A DNA stretch of 64,000 nt from Parapedobacter koreensis. Lineage in GTDB: Bacteria; Bacteroidota; Bacteroidia; Sphingobacteriales; Sphingobacteriaceae. The translations under genes were made by a program, and so were the position numbers. The number at the start of each line of letters is the position of its first letter. Positions within the stretch are counted from its first letter, which is position 1. The notes beneath the pieces were generated by a model. The model did no database searches. It was not told the origin of the DNA and worked only from the letters and a program-made list of their open reading frames with translations. Shown one piece after another: positions 27,744 to 36,142 of this stretch. The DNA is taken from positions 218,892 to 282,891 of the forward strand of contig NZ_FNZR01000008.1 in assembly GCF_900109365.1 (NCBI RefSeq), in the 5' to 3' direction.

Positions 27744-29941
27744 GGCGGTTGGTTTTGCCATACGGCTTGGTGGTTGTACTTGCCGGGATTGCTGCGGCAT
27801 GCGCACCGCCTATCGAAAAACGTAACGACCGTACCGGCGCGGACTGGCCGGCATACGGGGGCAACAACGGGGGCAACCGCTATTCGCCGCTTATCCAGAT
27901 CGATACCGGCAATGTGCATCGGCTGGAGGTAGCTTGGACGTACCATACGGGTGAGAATGCCGATCCGGCGGAGCGGGGTTATGAAATCCAGTGCCAACCC
28001 ATCATCGTCGATGGCATCCTGTACGGCACCACACCGCAATTGAAAGCCTTTGCCGTGAAGGCCGATACGGGCGAAGAACTGTGGAAATTCGATCCATTCA
28101 GTGACATGGACCCGCGGTACCATGTAAACCGTGGAGTCGCCTATTGGCGCAAGGGCGATGACCAGCGGATTTTCTACACAGCGGGGCCGTTTCTGTTTGC
28201 GCTGGATGCCCGTACCGGCCAATTGATTCCGGACTTTGGCGACGGCGGAAAGGTGAGTCTATACGTCGGGTTGGACAACAACCTCGACCACGACATCAGC
28301 AACCTGATGGTCACGGCCAGCACTCCGGGTATCGTCTATCAGGACGTGCTGATCATGGGATCGCGCGTGTCGGAGTTTGGCGATGCCGCCCCGGGACATG
28401 TCCGGGCATTTGACGTGCATACGGGAGCATTGCGGTGGATGTTTCACACCATTCCCCAGCCCGGTGAATACGGCTACGACACCTGGCCCGAGGACGCCTA
28501 CAAATACATGGGCGGGGCCAACAACTGGTCGGGCATGACCTTGGACAGCAAGCGGGGCGTCGTGTACCTCGGCACCGGCTCGCCATCCACCGATTTTTAT
28601 GGCGGGGGCAGGCACGGCCAAAACTTGTTCGGCAACTGCATCCTGGCGCTGGATGCACTTACCGGAGCGCGGAAATGGCATTTCCAGACCATCCACCACG
28701 ACCTGTGGGATCGGGATATCCCCAATCCGCCCAACCTCATCCAAGTACGGCATCAAGGAAAACTCATCGATGCCGTAGCGCAGGCCACCAAAGACGGCCT
28801 CATCTATGTGCTGGACCGCGATACCGGCGAGCCGCTGTTTCCCGTAGAGGAGCGCCCCGTACCGCTGGAGGGTGCTGTGCCCGGCGAAGCGCCGTGGCCC
28901 ACGCAGCCCTACCCCGTGAAGCCCGCGCCGTTTGCCCGCCAATACTTTACCGAAGCGGATATCAACGACCTGGATTCCGTGTCGTATCACCATGTCCGAA
29001 AGCGCTTCTTGGAAACGCGTTCCGGCAATAAGTTTATCCCGCCCAGCATTGAAGGCACATTGGTCTTCCACATCGGCGGCGGTGCGGAGTGGGGCGGTAC
29101 GGCAGCAGACCCGGAGGGGGTCTTCTACGTCAATTCCAACGAGATGCCGTGGGACTTGCGCATGATGGACTTGCAGACCAGCCTGCGGGAAGAGCGCCAG
29201 CGGCAGGTTTCATGGGGCGAGACCCTGTATCTGACACACTGCGCAGCATGCCATGGTGCCGATGGAAAAGGCAGCGGCGCAGCCTATCCAAGCTTGGTCG
29301 CCATCGAAAACCGGATGGAAAGGCACGAAATCGGGACGCTGCTGCTTACGGGAAAAGGCATGATGCCCGCCTTTAAGCACATCTCCGAACGGCAGCGCGC
29401 AGCCATCGTCAGTTTTCTGCTCAAGTCGGAAAAACCGGACGACCCCCACAATGACCGTCCGGACAGCGGACAGGAAGAGCGCCAGCAGGATAGCGGCAAT
29501 TTCCCCTACGTAGCACCCTATGTAAACAATGGGCAGGTGCAGTTCCGCACGCCCGATGGCTATCCCGGTGTAAAGCCCCCCTGGGGTACGCTCAATGCCG
29601 TTGACCTCAATACGGGCGAATACCTGTGGCAAGTGCCATTGGGTGAATTTCCCGAACTGAAAGCCAAGGGCATACCGCCTACAGGTACGGAAAACCACGG
29701 CGGCCCCATTGTGACGGCGGGTGGGCTGCTGTTTATCGGGGCTACGCAGGACGAACTGTTCAGGGCATTTGATAAGCGCACGGGAGAAGTATTGTGGGCG
29801 TACCAGCTGCCCGCAGGAGGCTTCGCCACGCCAGCCACCTATGAGGTGAGTGGGCGGCAATACGTCGTCATCGCCGCCGGGGGCACCAAATACGGGCGCA
29901 AGTCGGGTGGGTCGTACATTGCCTTTGCCTTACCAGAGTAA
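27740..29941 (+). CDS. PQQ-dependent dehydrogenase lipoprotein with embedded cytochrome c domain
   Basis: About 733 residues from the ATG at 27740, which overlaps the MFS stop; the long open frame upstream is a shadow of the MFS gene. The leader ends GIAAAC (lipidated Cys near residue 18). A quinoprotein beta-propeller begins at DWPAYGGNNGGNRYSPL and includes AWTYHTGE and DIPNPPNL. A class I cytochrome c is inserted at about 490-590: haem motif CAACH at 501-505, probable axial Met 541 or 542. The propeller resumes at GYPGVKPPWGTLNAVDL and ends GGTKYGRKSG. It would oxidise a sugar to its lactone and pass electrons through its own haem to the respiratory chain. Confidence 0.92.
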   Translation: MRRLVLPYGLVVVLAGIAAACAPPIEKRNDRTGADWPAYGGNNGGNRYSPLIQIDTGNVHRLEVAWTYHTGENADPAERGYEIQCQPIIVDGILYGTTPQLKAFAVKADTGEELWKFDPFSDMDPRYHVNRGVAYWRKGDDQRIFYTAGPFLFALDARTGQLIPDFGDGGKVSLYVGLDNNLDHDISNLMVTASTPGIVYQDVLIMGSRVSEFGDAAPGHVRAFDVHTGALRWMFHTIPQPGEYGYDTWPEDAYKYMGGANNWSGMTLDSKRGVVYLGTGSPSTDFYGGGRHGQNLFGNCILALDALTGARKWHFQTIHHDLWDRDIPNPPNLIQVRHQGKLIDAVAQATKDGLIYVLDRDTGEPLFPVEERPVPLEGAVPGEAPWPTQPYPVKPAPFARQYFTEADINDLDSVSYHHVRKRFLETRSGNKFIPPSIEGTLVFHIGGGAEWGGTAADPEGVFYVNSNEMPWDLRMMDLQTSLREERQRQVSWGETLYLTHCAACHGADGKGSGAAYPSLVAIENRMERHEIGTLLLTGKGMMPAFKHISERQRAAIVSFLLKSEKPDDPHNDRPDSGQEERQQDSGNFPYVAPYVNNGQVQFRTPDGYPGVKPPWGTLNAVDLNTGEYLWQVPLGEFPELKAKGIPPTGTENHGGPIVTAGGLLFIGATQDELFRAFDKRTGEVLWAYQLPAGGFATPATYEVSGRQYVVIAAGGTKYGRKSGGSYIAFALPE

Positions 29942-29953
29942 ATCCGTTTTGTT

Positions 29954-31102
29954 ATGAAAGACAACCGTAGGAATTTTATTAAAAAAAGTACTGCCCTCGT
30001 TACCGCCACGGCAGCGGGAATCGGCCTGCTCAAAACGGGAAGTGCTACCCGCCGCGAGCGGCAGCAGCTGGCCGAAACGGTGAAAGACGCCGGCATGGAA
30101 ATGAGCGAAGCCTATTTCTGGGGGCCGGATGAGCGGCGGGTAGCGCTGGCCAAGCAACTGAACGTATTCGGGGCCGTGGCCGGGGTGAATCCGCGCGTGG
30201 CTGGCTTGGAGCAGGCCGTCCCCTGGAAGTACGAAACCATCAAAGCCGTCAAAGCTGCCTGGGCCAAGCTCGGGCTGAATTTCAACGTCGTCGAGGGGCC
30301 GCCCGCACTGGGCAACAAGACCAAGCTTGGCCTGGAGGGACGCGATGAAGAAATCGACAATTTCATCGCCTTCATGAAAAACCTGAAACGGACCGGTATC
30401 GACATCATCTGCTACAACTGGATGCCCGTGATCAGTTGGGCGCGGACACAAAATGACTGGCCCGGCCGGGGCGGCGCGCTGATGACGGCCTTTGATTACC
30501 AGGATGTGAAAGACCTGCCGCTGACCGAATTTGGTGAAGTCTCCAAGGACACGCTATGGAAAAACCTTGCGTATTTCCTCAAAGCCGTGGTGCCGGAAGC
30601 CGAAAAAATCGAAATGAAGTTGGCCATGCACCCCGATGATCCCCAAGTGGATAGCATCCGGGGCATTTCGCGGATTATGAACAGCGTGGATAATTTCCGG
30701 AAGATGGCGGATATCGTGCAGAGCCCCTACAACGGCATTACGATGTGCCAGGGCAATTTTGCACTGATGGGCGTGGATATCCCGGCGCTGATACGGGAGT
30801 TCGGCCAGCGGGACCTCATCCACTTCGTACATTTCCGGAATGTGCAGGACCTCAGTGGCCAGGTGCCCAGCACCAAGTTCGTGGAGACGTTCCACGATGA
30901 GGGGATGATCGATATGTATGCCGCCATGCAGGCCTACTATGACATCGGTTTCCGTGGCCCTATCCGCCCGGATCACGTACCTACCATGGCGGGCGATAGC
31001 AACGACCATCCGGGGTACAGCACCATCGGTGCCCAATTTGCCTTTGGCTACATGCGGGGATTGATGGAGGGCGTGGTGAAATCAGCAGCACGGGTGGGTT
31101 AG
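29954..31102 (+). CDS. Mannonate dehydratase-like enzyme (UxuA family) with export signal
   Basis: A 382-residue protein. Residues 5-30 (RRNFIKKSTALVTATAAG) form a twin-arginine-like signal. The rest matches the UxuA TIM barrel: FVAVAGVNPR-like start, VEGPP, CYNWMPVISWARTQNDWPGRGGA, KLAMHPDDPQVDSIRGISRIM, CQGNFALMG, HFRNVQDLSG and the end RPDHVPTMAGDSN. UxuA dehydrates D-mannonate to 2-keto-3-deoxygluconate. It lies 12 bases after the PQQ dehydrogenase. The signal on a normally cytoplasmic enzyme is notable and suggests periplasmic chemistry. Confidence 0.85.
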   Translation: MKDNRRNFIKKSTALVTATAAGIGLLKTGSATRRERQQLAETVKDAGMEMSEAYFWGPDERRVALAKQLNVFGAVAGVNPRVAGLEQAVPWKYETIKAVKAAWAKLGLNFNVVEGPPALGNKTKLGLEGRDEEIDNFIAFMKNLKRTGIDIICYNWMPVISWARTQNDWPGRGGALMTAFDYQDVKDLPLTEFGEVSKDTLWKNLAYFLKAVVPEAEKIEMKLAMHPDDPQVDSIRGISRIMNSVDNFRKMADIVQSPYNGITMCQGNFALMGVDIPALIREFGQRDLIHFVHFRNVQDLSGQVPSTKFVETFHDEGMIDMYAAMQAYYDIGFRGPIRPDHVPTMAGDSNDHPGYSTIGAQFAFGYMRGLMEGVVKSAARVG

Positions 31103-31156
31103 GCAATGTGCATAATTTTTTTTATTATTGGCAAATATTATAAACTTGCTTATCGG

Positions 31157-32272
31157 ATGAAGACTTTAGCCACGTTCCTGTTAATCACACTGCCTGCCAT
31201 GATTTTTGCACAACACCAGCCGATTGATCTGTTCGTCGGTACCTATACGAATAATGGAAAGAGTAAGGGCATCTACGTCTATGCCTTTGATCCGGCAACG
31301 GGCAGTGCCACATTGAAAAGCACGACGGAGTCGGGAAACCCCTCCTTCCTGGCGGTCAGCGCCGACAGGAAATATGTCTATGCAGCCAATGAAAATGTGG
31401 ACGGCAAAGGGGCGGTGAGTGCTTACGCCTATGACGGCGCTACCGGAAAGCTTACCCTGCTGAACGAACAGCTTACGCAAGGGGATGCACCCTGCCACGT
31501 CGCTACGGACAGCCGGGGTACGCACGTCATCGCCTCCAATTATATGGGTGGCAGCATCAGCGTATTCCCCATTAAGCCGGATGGCAGCCTTGGCCCCATC
31601 AAGCAGTTTATCCAGCATACAGGCAGCGGCCCCGATAAAAGCAGGCAGGAGGCACCACATGTGCACTCTGCTTTTTTCACGCCAGACGAAAAGCGCGTCT
31701 ACATACAAGATTTAGGGACGGATAAGGTGCATATCTACGATTTCCAGCCCGCCAGTGCAGACAAGCCGCTGGTACCCTCAGTACAGCCCTTTGCCCAAAG
31801 CGCACCCGGCGGCGGCCCACGGCACCTTGCCCAGTCGGCCGATGGGAGCTTCGCTTACCTCGTGCAGGAAATGACCGGCAAGGTGATGGTCTATCGGCAA
31901 CAAAACGGCCAACTGGAGCCTATCCAGGAAGTGGAGATGAATGAAGACGGCTTCGCCGGCAAAAACGGTGCGGCCGATATCAAGCTGTCGCCCGATGGGA
32001 AGTTCCTCTATGCCTCCAACCGGGGGGATGCCAATACTTTGGCTATTTATCGGGTAAATGCAACGGATGGCAAGCTGACCAAGGTGGGCAACCAATCGGT
32101 ATTGGGCCGTGGTCCGCGCAATTTCAACATTACACCGGATGGCAGGTATTTGTTGGTAGCCAACCAGAATACCGATGAGGTGGTGGTTTTCACGCGGGAT
32201 GCGGATACGGGGTTGTTGCGGGATACGGGGAATCGGATTGCCGTGGGATCGCCGGTGTGTTTGGTGTTTTAG
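31157..32272 (+). CDS. Secreted seven-bladed beta-propeller lactonase (6-phosphogluconolactonase-type)
   Basis: About 371 residues from the ATG at 31157, chosen for its signal peptide (cleavage near PAMIFAQ). The body is the lactonase beta-propeller: DLFVGTYTNNGKSKGIYVYAFD at the start, repeated 'DRKYVYAANE', 'SRGTHVIASNY', 'DGKFLYASNRGDANTLAIY' blades, and GRGPRNFNITPDGRYLLVANQ near the end. It should open the aldonolactone made by the PQQ dehydrogenase. It is the last gene of the sugar locus; AT content rises sharply just after it. Confidence 0.9.
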   Translation: MKTLATFLLITLPAMIFAQHQPIDLFVGTYTNNGKSKGIYVYAFDPATGSATLKSTTESGNPSFLAVSADRKYVYAANENVDGKGAVSAYAYDGATGKLTLLNEQLTQGDAPCHVATDSRGTHVIASNYMGGSISVFPIKPDGSLGPIKQFIQHTGSGPDKSRQEAPHVHSAFFTPDEKRVYIQDLGTDKVHIYDFQPASADKPLVPSVQPFAQSAPGGGPRHLAQSADGSFAYLVQEMTGKVMVYRQQNGQLEPIQEVEMNEDGFAGKNGAADIKLSPDGKFLYASNRGDANTLAIYRVNATDGKLTKVGNQSVLGRGPRNFNITPDGRYLLVANQNTDEVVVFTRDADTGLLRDTGNRIAVGSPVCLVF

Positions 32273-32314
32273 GAAAGTGTTCGCGGGGATCTGCCAGCGC
32301 TGCGGTCAAATGTT

Positions 32315-32805
32315 ATGCTGTCGATTAAGAAAGCTTCTATTGTCACAATTTTACTTGTCGTCATTGGCGTCGCCGTCCAGACGCTGAAGGGATCGGTCAG
32401 AAAAAGCGGTATGTCTATGTCACCAAAGTAATTGATGGGGACACTTTTTGGGTCAAAGATGGTTCGAAAGAGCTGAAAGTCCGATTCATTGGTATCGATG
32501 CTCCGGAGACGCGCAATACAGGCCGAAAGAAGAAAGGTGCTTTCGGTGAAGCGGCCAAGGCGTATGTCACGCAACTAACGCTGCACAAACGGGTGCAATT
32601 GGAACTGGATGTGCAGGAGAGCGACCGGTATCAGCGGTTATTAGCCTACGTTTATTTGGAAGACGGCACTTTCCTGAATGCCCATTTGGTAGCCAACGGA
32701 TATGCAATCTTGGATACTCATCCACCAAACGTCAAATATGTAGACTTATTTGCAGATTTACAGCAGCAAGCAAGGCAGGAAAAACTTGGTCTTTGGGCGG
32801 AATGA
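32315..32805 (+). pseudogene. Secreted staphylococcal-nuclease-like protein, reading frame broken at an A5 run
   Basis: Two frames together make one SNase-family protein of about 163 residues. The frame from 32315 encodes a signal peptide (LSIKKASIVTILLVVIGVA) and runs out at the stop at 32429-32431. The nuclease domain is in the -1 frame from about 32401: VIDGDTF, RFIGIDAPE and DRYQRLLAYVY hold the catalytic Arg, Glu and Arg, all intact, and it ends KLGLWAE. The switch falls at CAG-AAAAA-GCGG. This may be a sequencing or assembly error, a true frameshift, or -1 slippage. A GTG at 32593 gives a 70-residue C-terminal ORF that is probably not a gene. Confidence 0.75.
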
Positions 32806-33025
32806 TAGGGTTCATTTGCGAGAGGATAAAAGCAGAACGACGGCCTCGAACTGTCGTGTCACCAAAATCAGCACAAAATTTTCAGAGGACAGTTTAGACC
32901 CGACAAAAGAAGCGATAAATCAATAAGAGTGAACTAAAAAATACCCTCAGCCAAGCGTTTGATATCTCCATCAAGCGTATCCGGCTGGCCGGAAGAAGGA
33001 TAAAATTTCGATATAATCCGCTGGA
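32806..33025. other. Intergenic, no gene recognised
   Basis: About 220 AT-rich bases between the nuclease and the small minus-strand gene. I see no convincing reading frame, RNA or repeat. Confidence 0.5.
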
Positions 33026-33229
33026 CTAACGAAAAGCTTTGGGGGACTGAATTTCGGGAGAAACCAGTTCATCAATCAATTGCCCCATCAGCTTGGTTTT
33101 TCGGGCTTCGTATTGGTCTATTAGCAATGAATCCTCGGCTGTTCCTTTGTGCAGGAGAATCATCGCGTCCACCTTTCTGATATCTTCGATAAGATCCATT
33201 AGTCTGTATAGCTGTCCACCTTTCATCAC
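33026..33229 (-). CDS. Small hypothetical protein
   Basis: A 67-residue charged helical protein (LYRLMDLIEDIRKVDAMIL... then DSLLIDQYEARKTKLMGQLIDEL). Sequence texture and amphipathic heptads suggest a real small protein, perhaps a helical hairpin; no family recognised. It lies 80 bases downstream of the truncated PIN toxin on the same strand. It could be an accessory gene of the TA region or unrelated. Confidence 0.5.
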   Translation of the reverse strand: MMKGGQLYRLMDLIEDIRKVDAMILLHKGTAEDSLLIDQYEARKTKLMGQLIDELVSPEIQSPKAFR

Positions 33230-33309
33230 TATACTTATTAAAACAAAACTTCTAAAAAATCCTTTGGATATTTTATACCGTTCCTATGTGCAGGATCTTG
33301 TAATATTGG

Positions 33310-33543
33310 CTACAACTCATATAGGTTGATAACCTTCAAGCCTTTAATTTTCTTGAAATCATCGACATTGCGAGTAATCAGATTGAGATTACGTGATAGG
33401 GCCGTGGAAGCGATGTAAGTCACGAAAGATACCGTAAAATCTTCATCAATAATCTCAGCCAAAAGTTGACTGCCGTCTGGTGGTAGCCGATTCATTTGGG
33501 CATCGATTAGCACATTTGTGTCAATCAGATATCCCGTTGCCAT
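33310..33543 (-). pseudogene. PIN-domain (VapC-like) toxin with internal deletion
   Basis: A 77-residue protein where the family has about 120-135. The start is a normal PIN N terminus (GYLIDTNVLIDAQMNRLP, with the first catalytic Asp) followed by the LLAEIIDEDFTVSFVTYI strand. It then jumps directly to IASTALSRNLNLITRNVDDFKKI, a normal PIN C terminus. The central ~45-50 residues, including a second acidic catalytic segment (usually ...E.... and LPDAI), are missing in frame. The deletion joint lies at TYI/AST, where an ATCG microhomology could have promoted it. It is probably an inactive ribonuclease toxin. Its start overlaps the antitoxin gene by 19 bases. Confidence 0.75.
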
Positions 33544-33743
33544 TCTTCGCGGCCTTTGTTGACGTGGGTATGAAGCTTTTCTCCTTCTTTTTCACTGATG
33601 GAGCCGAAAAAGTCAGAAGGTTTTTTTTTGACATCCGCAGGCTTTTCCTTACTGATTTCATAAGGGGTATTTAACCGTTTGGCTAAGTATTCGAAGAGTG
33701 TAATTTCTTCCTTATTCTTGGGATGTATGGTGATAACAGCCAT
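33525..33743 (-). CDS. Antitoxin of the PIN-domain TA pair
   Basis: A 72-residue protein starting AVITIHPKNKEEITLFEYLAKRLNTPYEI, then a charged lysine-rich middle and GEKLHTHVNKGREEWQRDI. The size, the beta/helix N terminus and the 19-base overlap with a PIN gene fit a type II antitoxin. It may remain expressed although its toxin is truncated. A promoter-like element shared with the other TA pair lies about 100 bases upstream (33841-33875). Confidence 0.7.
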   Translation of the reverse strand: MAVITIHPKNKEEITLFEYLAKRLNTPYEISKEKPADVKKKPSDFFGSISEKEGEKLHTHVNKGREEWQRDI

Positions 33744-33840
33744 GTTATTTTCTCTTCTCGTTTACTTAATTTACCTTCCCTTAATCTCCCTCACATCCCT
33801 TTCGCTGTCAGGGTTTCGGACGTATGGAAAAATAGGGATA

Positions 33841-33875
33841 CATACAAAAATACGAAAACTATTAGAAATAACAGA
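33841..33875 (-). promoter_or_regulatory. Promoter-like element shared by the two TA modules (copy 1)
   Basis: On the minus strand it reads TCTG, 19 bases, TATTTTTG, a good Bacteroidota promoter. It is 30/35 identical to 43019-43053, which lies in front of the other TA pair in the same orientation. Confidence 0.6.
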
Positions 33876-34017
33876 CGCTACCTAAAAATTTCACATCTCA
33901 AAAATACCCCAAAATAGGTATTGCAGCGGTGGCTTCTGAGCGATATCTTCGCTTATGCGAAGCGCAGGAAAAGCCATCGCTTTACGGAATACCGTAAGGC
34001 CGTTGTTTTGCACCGAT

Positions 34018-34025
34018 TACCTTTG
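34018..34025 (+). promoter_or_regulatory. -7 box (TACCTTTG) before the small secreted protein gene
   Basis: Perfect TAnnTTTG. Transcription from about 34032 would give a leader of about 125 bases to the ATG at 34158. No clear -33 box. Confidence 0.4.
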
Positions 34026-34157
34026 TGTAGCGGGCATTTGCAATTTTCATCACAATGGCTTATCTTCGATTTCGCAACGACCAATATAAACTCCAGTACC
34101 GGATTAAAACGATTAAAGAAAAGAAACAAATCAATCTTAACCATTCATTCAACCGCC

Positions 34158-34394
34158 ATGCATAAGCGTATCCTTTATCTATTCCTTGTCTTCGGATTTT
34201 TGTTGCCTGCGGCTTCGGGCGTGCAGGGTAGGGCAGTGGCTTATGCGGCCACGCAGCAAAAGGACACGGTGGTGTACATCACCAAAACGGAAGAGAAGTA
34301 TCATCGGGCGGGGTGCCGGTATCTGTCGCGGAGCCGGATTAAGATGACGAAGAAGGAGGCTGTGAAGAATGGGTATGGGGCGTGTAAAGTATGA
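34158..34394 (+). CDS. Small secreted protein with a two-cysteine C-terminal motif
   Basis: 78 residues from the ATG at 34158, chosen because a clear signal peptide follows (KRILYLFLVFGFLLPAASG). The open frame continues upstream to 33921 but that part looks non-coding. The mature region carries VVYITKTEEKYHRAGCRYL and ends NGYGACKV. The 'YH..GC..L..S....T..EA...GY..C' pattern resembles small metal-binding modules often attached to secreted nucleases and competence proteins. Function unknown. It lies at the left edge of the defence operon. Confidence 0.65.
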   Translation: MHKRILYLFLVFGFLLPAASGVQGRAVAYAATQQKDTVVYITKTEEKYHRAGCRYLSRSRIKMTKKEAVKNGYGACKV

Positions 34395-34460
34395 TATGGA
34401 TAATGAATGGTAGAAAACAAAGAGAGACAAATATTTTGATGAAAACTAATTATTAAAGTT

Positions 34461-34952
34461 ATGAGTTCCACAAAAAACGTTTTCATTAGTCATCATCATA
34501 AAGATGATAAATCCGTTTCGGATTTTACCGCCCTTTTAAGTGGAAAAGATTACAATCTTCGTAACAGTTCAATTAGGGTTAATGCAAAGAACAGGGAACG
34601 CCTTGAGAACAAACAAGTTCCTCGACAAACTTTAGAGAGGTTATTGAGGATGAAAATCAGGTGGGCGGGTACTATGATTGTACTCATTGGATCGCAAACA
34701 CATTCAAGAAAATGGGTGAATTGGGAAATTGAGCAGGCAAAGAATCTAGGAAAACGGATTATCGGTGTATTCATGCATGGGGGAAAAGATGCAGATATTC
34801 CGGAAAATTTGGAAAAGTACGGGGATGGATTGATCGGATGGAATTCGGGAAAAATTATTTCTGCATTAGAAGGAGAGGATGTAGGCTGGTGTACTTCAAG
34901 CGGAGAAACAAGACAGCCTGTTACTGTAGTTAAACGGATAGAATGTCAATAA
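34461..34952 (+). CDS. TIR-like (DUF1863/ThsB-type) protein
   Basis: 163 residues forming a single TIR-like flavodoxin fold of the DUF1863 (MTH538/ThsB) branch. The first strand is NVFISHHHKDD (6-16), and the MIVLIGSQTHSRKWVNWEIEQA block (72-93) carries the expected catalytic Glu at 89. In Thoeris defence such proteins turn NAD into a cyclic ADP-ribose-type signal on infection; activity here is inferred. There is no membrane segment. It is the first gene of an eight-gene operon and overlaps the next gene by 10 bases. No exact TAnnTTTG box is seen upstream. Confidence 0.85.
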   Translation: MSSTKNVFISHHHKDDKSVSDFTALLSGKDYNLRNSSIRVNAKNRERLENKQVPRQTLERLLRMKIRWAGTMIVLIGSQTHSRKWVNWEIEQAKNLGKRIIGVFMHGGKDADIPENLEKYGDGLIGWNSGKIISALEGEDVGWCTSSGETRQPVTVVKRIECQ

Positions 34953-35551
34953 TGGGAGGGTATGCATACAAAATAACTCGTGACTACGGATTTGCACCAA
35001 ATCCATTCGGTGAGTACTGTTCCTTGGCTTGTTGTAAACCAAATATAAGAAAGAAAGCGGCTGCCGGCGATTTAATCATTGGTACCGGAGCAAAAGCGAA
35101 CGATCTTCTATACCATCTCATTTTTATAATGAGGGTAACTGAAAAGTTAACTTTTCAAGAATATTGGGAAGACAAAAGATTCGCCTATAAAAAACCAGTA
35201 TTAAATGGCAGCCGTAAGCAAGTGCACGGTGATAATATTTACCATAACGTCGACGATGTTTGGTGTCAATTGGATTCCCATCATAGTCGTTTAGGCGGCG
35301 AAGTTAATGAAGGTAATCTCAAACAAGATTTACGTGGCGAATATATACTGTTGTCCAATAGCTTTGTCTATTTAGGCGACCAAAATATGGAGGTTCCTCA
35401 AAAGTATCGAGAGTTATGTCCGAGTATAAAACACAGAGATTATATAACCATCCGAAATACTGAATTAGCTGAAGAGTTTTTCCAATATACAGTGGGTAAT
35501 TATGGTCTTGGGGTAATAGGAGACCCAGTCAATTGGAAGGAATATGATTAA
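34943..35551 (+). CDS. Nmad2-like (nucleotide modification associated domain 2) protein
   Basis: 202 residues, a single compact domain. The start YAYKITRDYGFAPNPFGEYCSLACCKPNIRK, the GDLIIGTGAKAN strand, RVTEKLTFQEYWEDKRF and GDNIYH are the pattern I recall for Nmad2, a family found beside phage thymidine-hypermodification and restriction-type genes. Biochemical function is not established. It sits between two TIR genes (10-base overlap before, 15-base gap after), so it is likely a core part of this operon. Family call from memory of the pattern, moderately sure. Confidence 0.65.
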   Translation: MSIMGGYAYKITRDYGFAPNPFGEYCSLACCKPNIRKKAAAGDLIIGTGAKANDLLYHLIFIMRVTEKLTFQEYWEDKRFAYKKPVLNGSRKQVHGDNIYHNVDDVWCQLDSHHSRLGGEVNEGNLKQDLRGEYILLSNSFVYLGDQNMEVPQKYRELCPSIKHRDYITIRNTELAEEFFQYTVGNYGLGVIGDPVNWKEYD

Positions 35552-35566
35552 GGTAGAAAGTGGAGT

Positions 35567-36127
35567 ATGGCAATAAATAGATTTTACAGCACAAAACAAA
35601 TCTCACGTAATAGTTTTCTCGCGTTAGGTATTAAATGCGTATTCATCTCTCATCAACAAAAAGACAAAGAATCCGCAAAAAAAATTACGGATTACTTGAT
35701 TGCAGCAGGTATTGATGTCTACTTTGATGAATATGATAAAGATTTGAAAATTCATCATCAGTCAAATAATCCGAAAGCTGTAACTGATGCAATAAGAACA
35801 GGGATTAACAACAGTTCTCACATGCTTGTGGTTGTCTCTCCTAATACGCTATATTCTACTTGGGTACCTTTTGAAATTGGGTATGGATATGATAAAACGG
35901 ACTTGTATGCACTTTGCTTAAAGGGAATACCTTATAGGGGGTTACCGGAGTACGTAAGGTCTGCTACCATTATTAGAGATATTTATGATTTAAATAACCT
36001 TATTAGTAGAATTTCAAAAGTAGACAAAGAGATTTTACTCCAAAAAAGAATGATGAGTGATTATGGGAATCAAACAAACCCACTTCGGAATGTGATGGAT
36101 GCTTTGATAAATGATTCATATAGCTAA
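35567..36127 (+). CDS. TIR-domain protein
   Basis: 186 residues. The TIR fold is clear: VFISHQQKDKESAKKITDYLIAAGIDVYFDEYD (25-57), then DAIRTGINNSSHMLVVVSPNTLYSTWVPFEIGYG, with a Glu at 103 placed like the NADase catalytic Glu of canonical TIR domains. The C-terminal 40 residues are helical. No transmembrane or partner domain is fused, so it should be a soluble NAD-consuming or signal-making enzyme. It is the third gene of the operon, 15 bases from each neighbour. Confidence 0.85.
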   Translation: MAINRFYSTKQISRNSFLALGIKCVFISHQQKDKESAKKITDYLIAAGIDVYFDEYDKDLKIHHQSNNPKAVTDAIRTGINNSSHMLVVVSPNTLYSTWVPFEIGYGYDKTDLYALCLKGIPYRGLPEYVRSATIIRDIYDLNNLISRISKVDKEILLQKRMMSDYGNQTNPLRNVMDALINDSYS

Positions 36128-36142
36128 TCTAAGAGAAGTATT

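Larger units (their letters stand above)
33744..34157. other. Intergenic region with promoter elements
   Basis: About 410 bases without a convincing gene. It holds the shared element at 33841-33875 (promoter reading left), a small hairpin TTACGG/CCGTAA near 33982-33997 and the -7 box TACCTTTG at 34018-34025 reading right. Confidence 0.5.
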
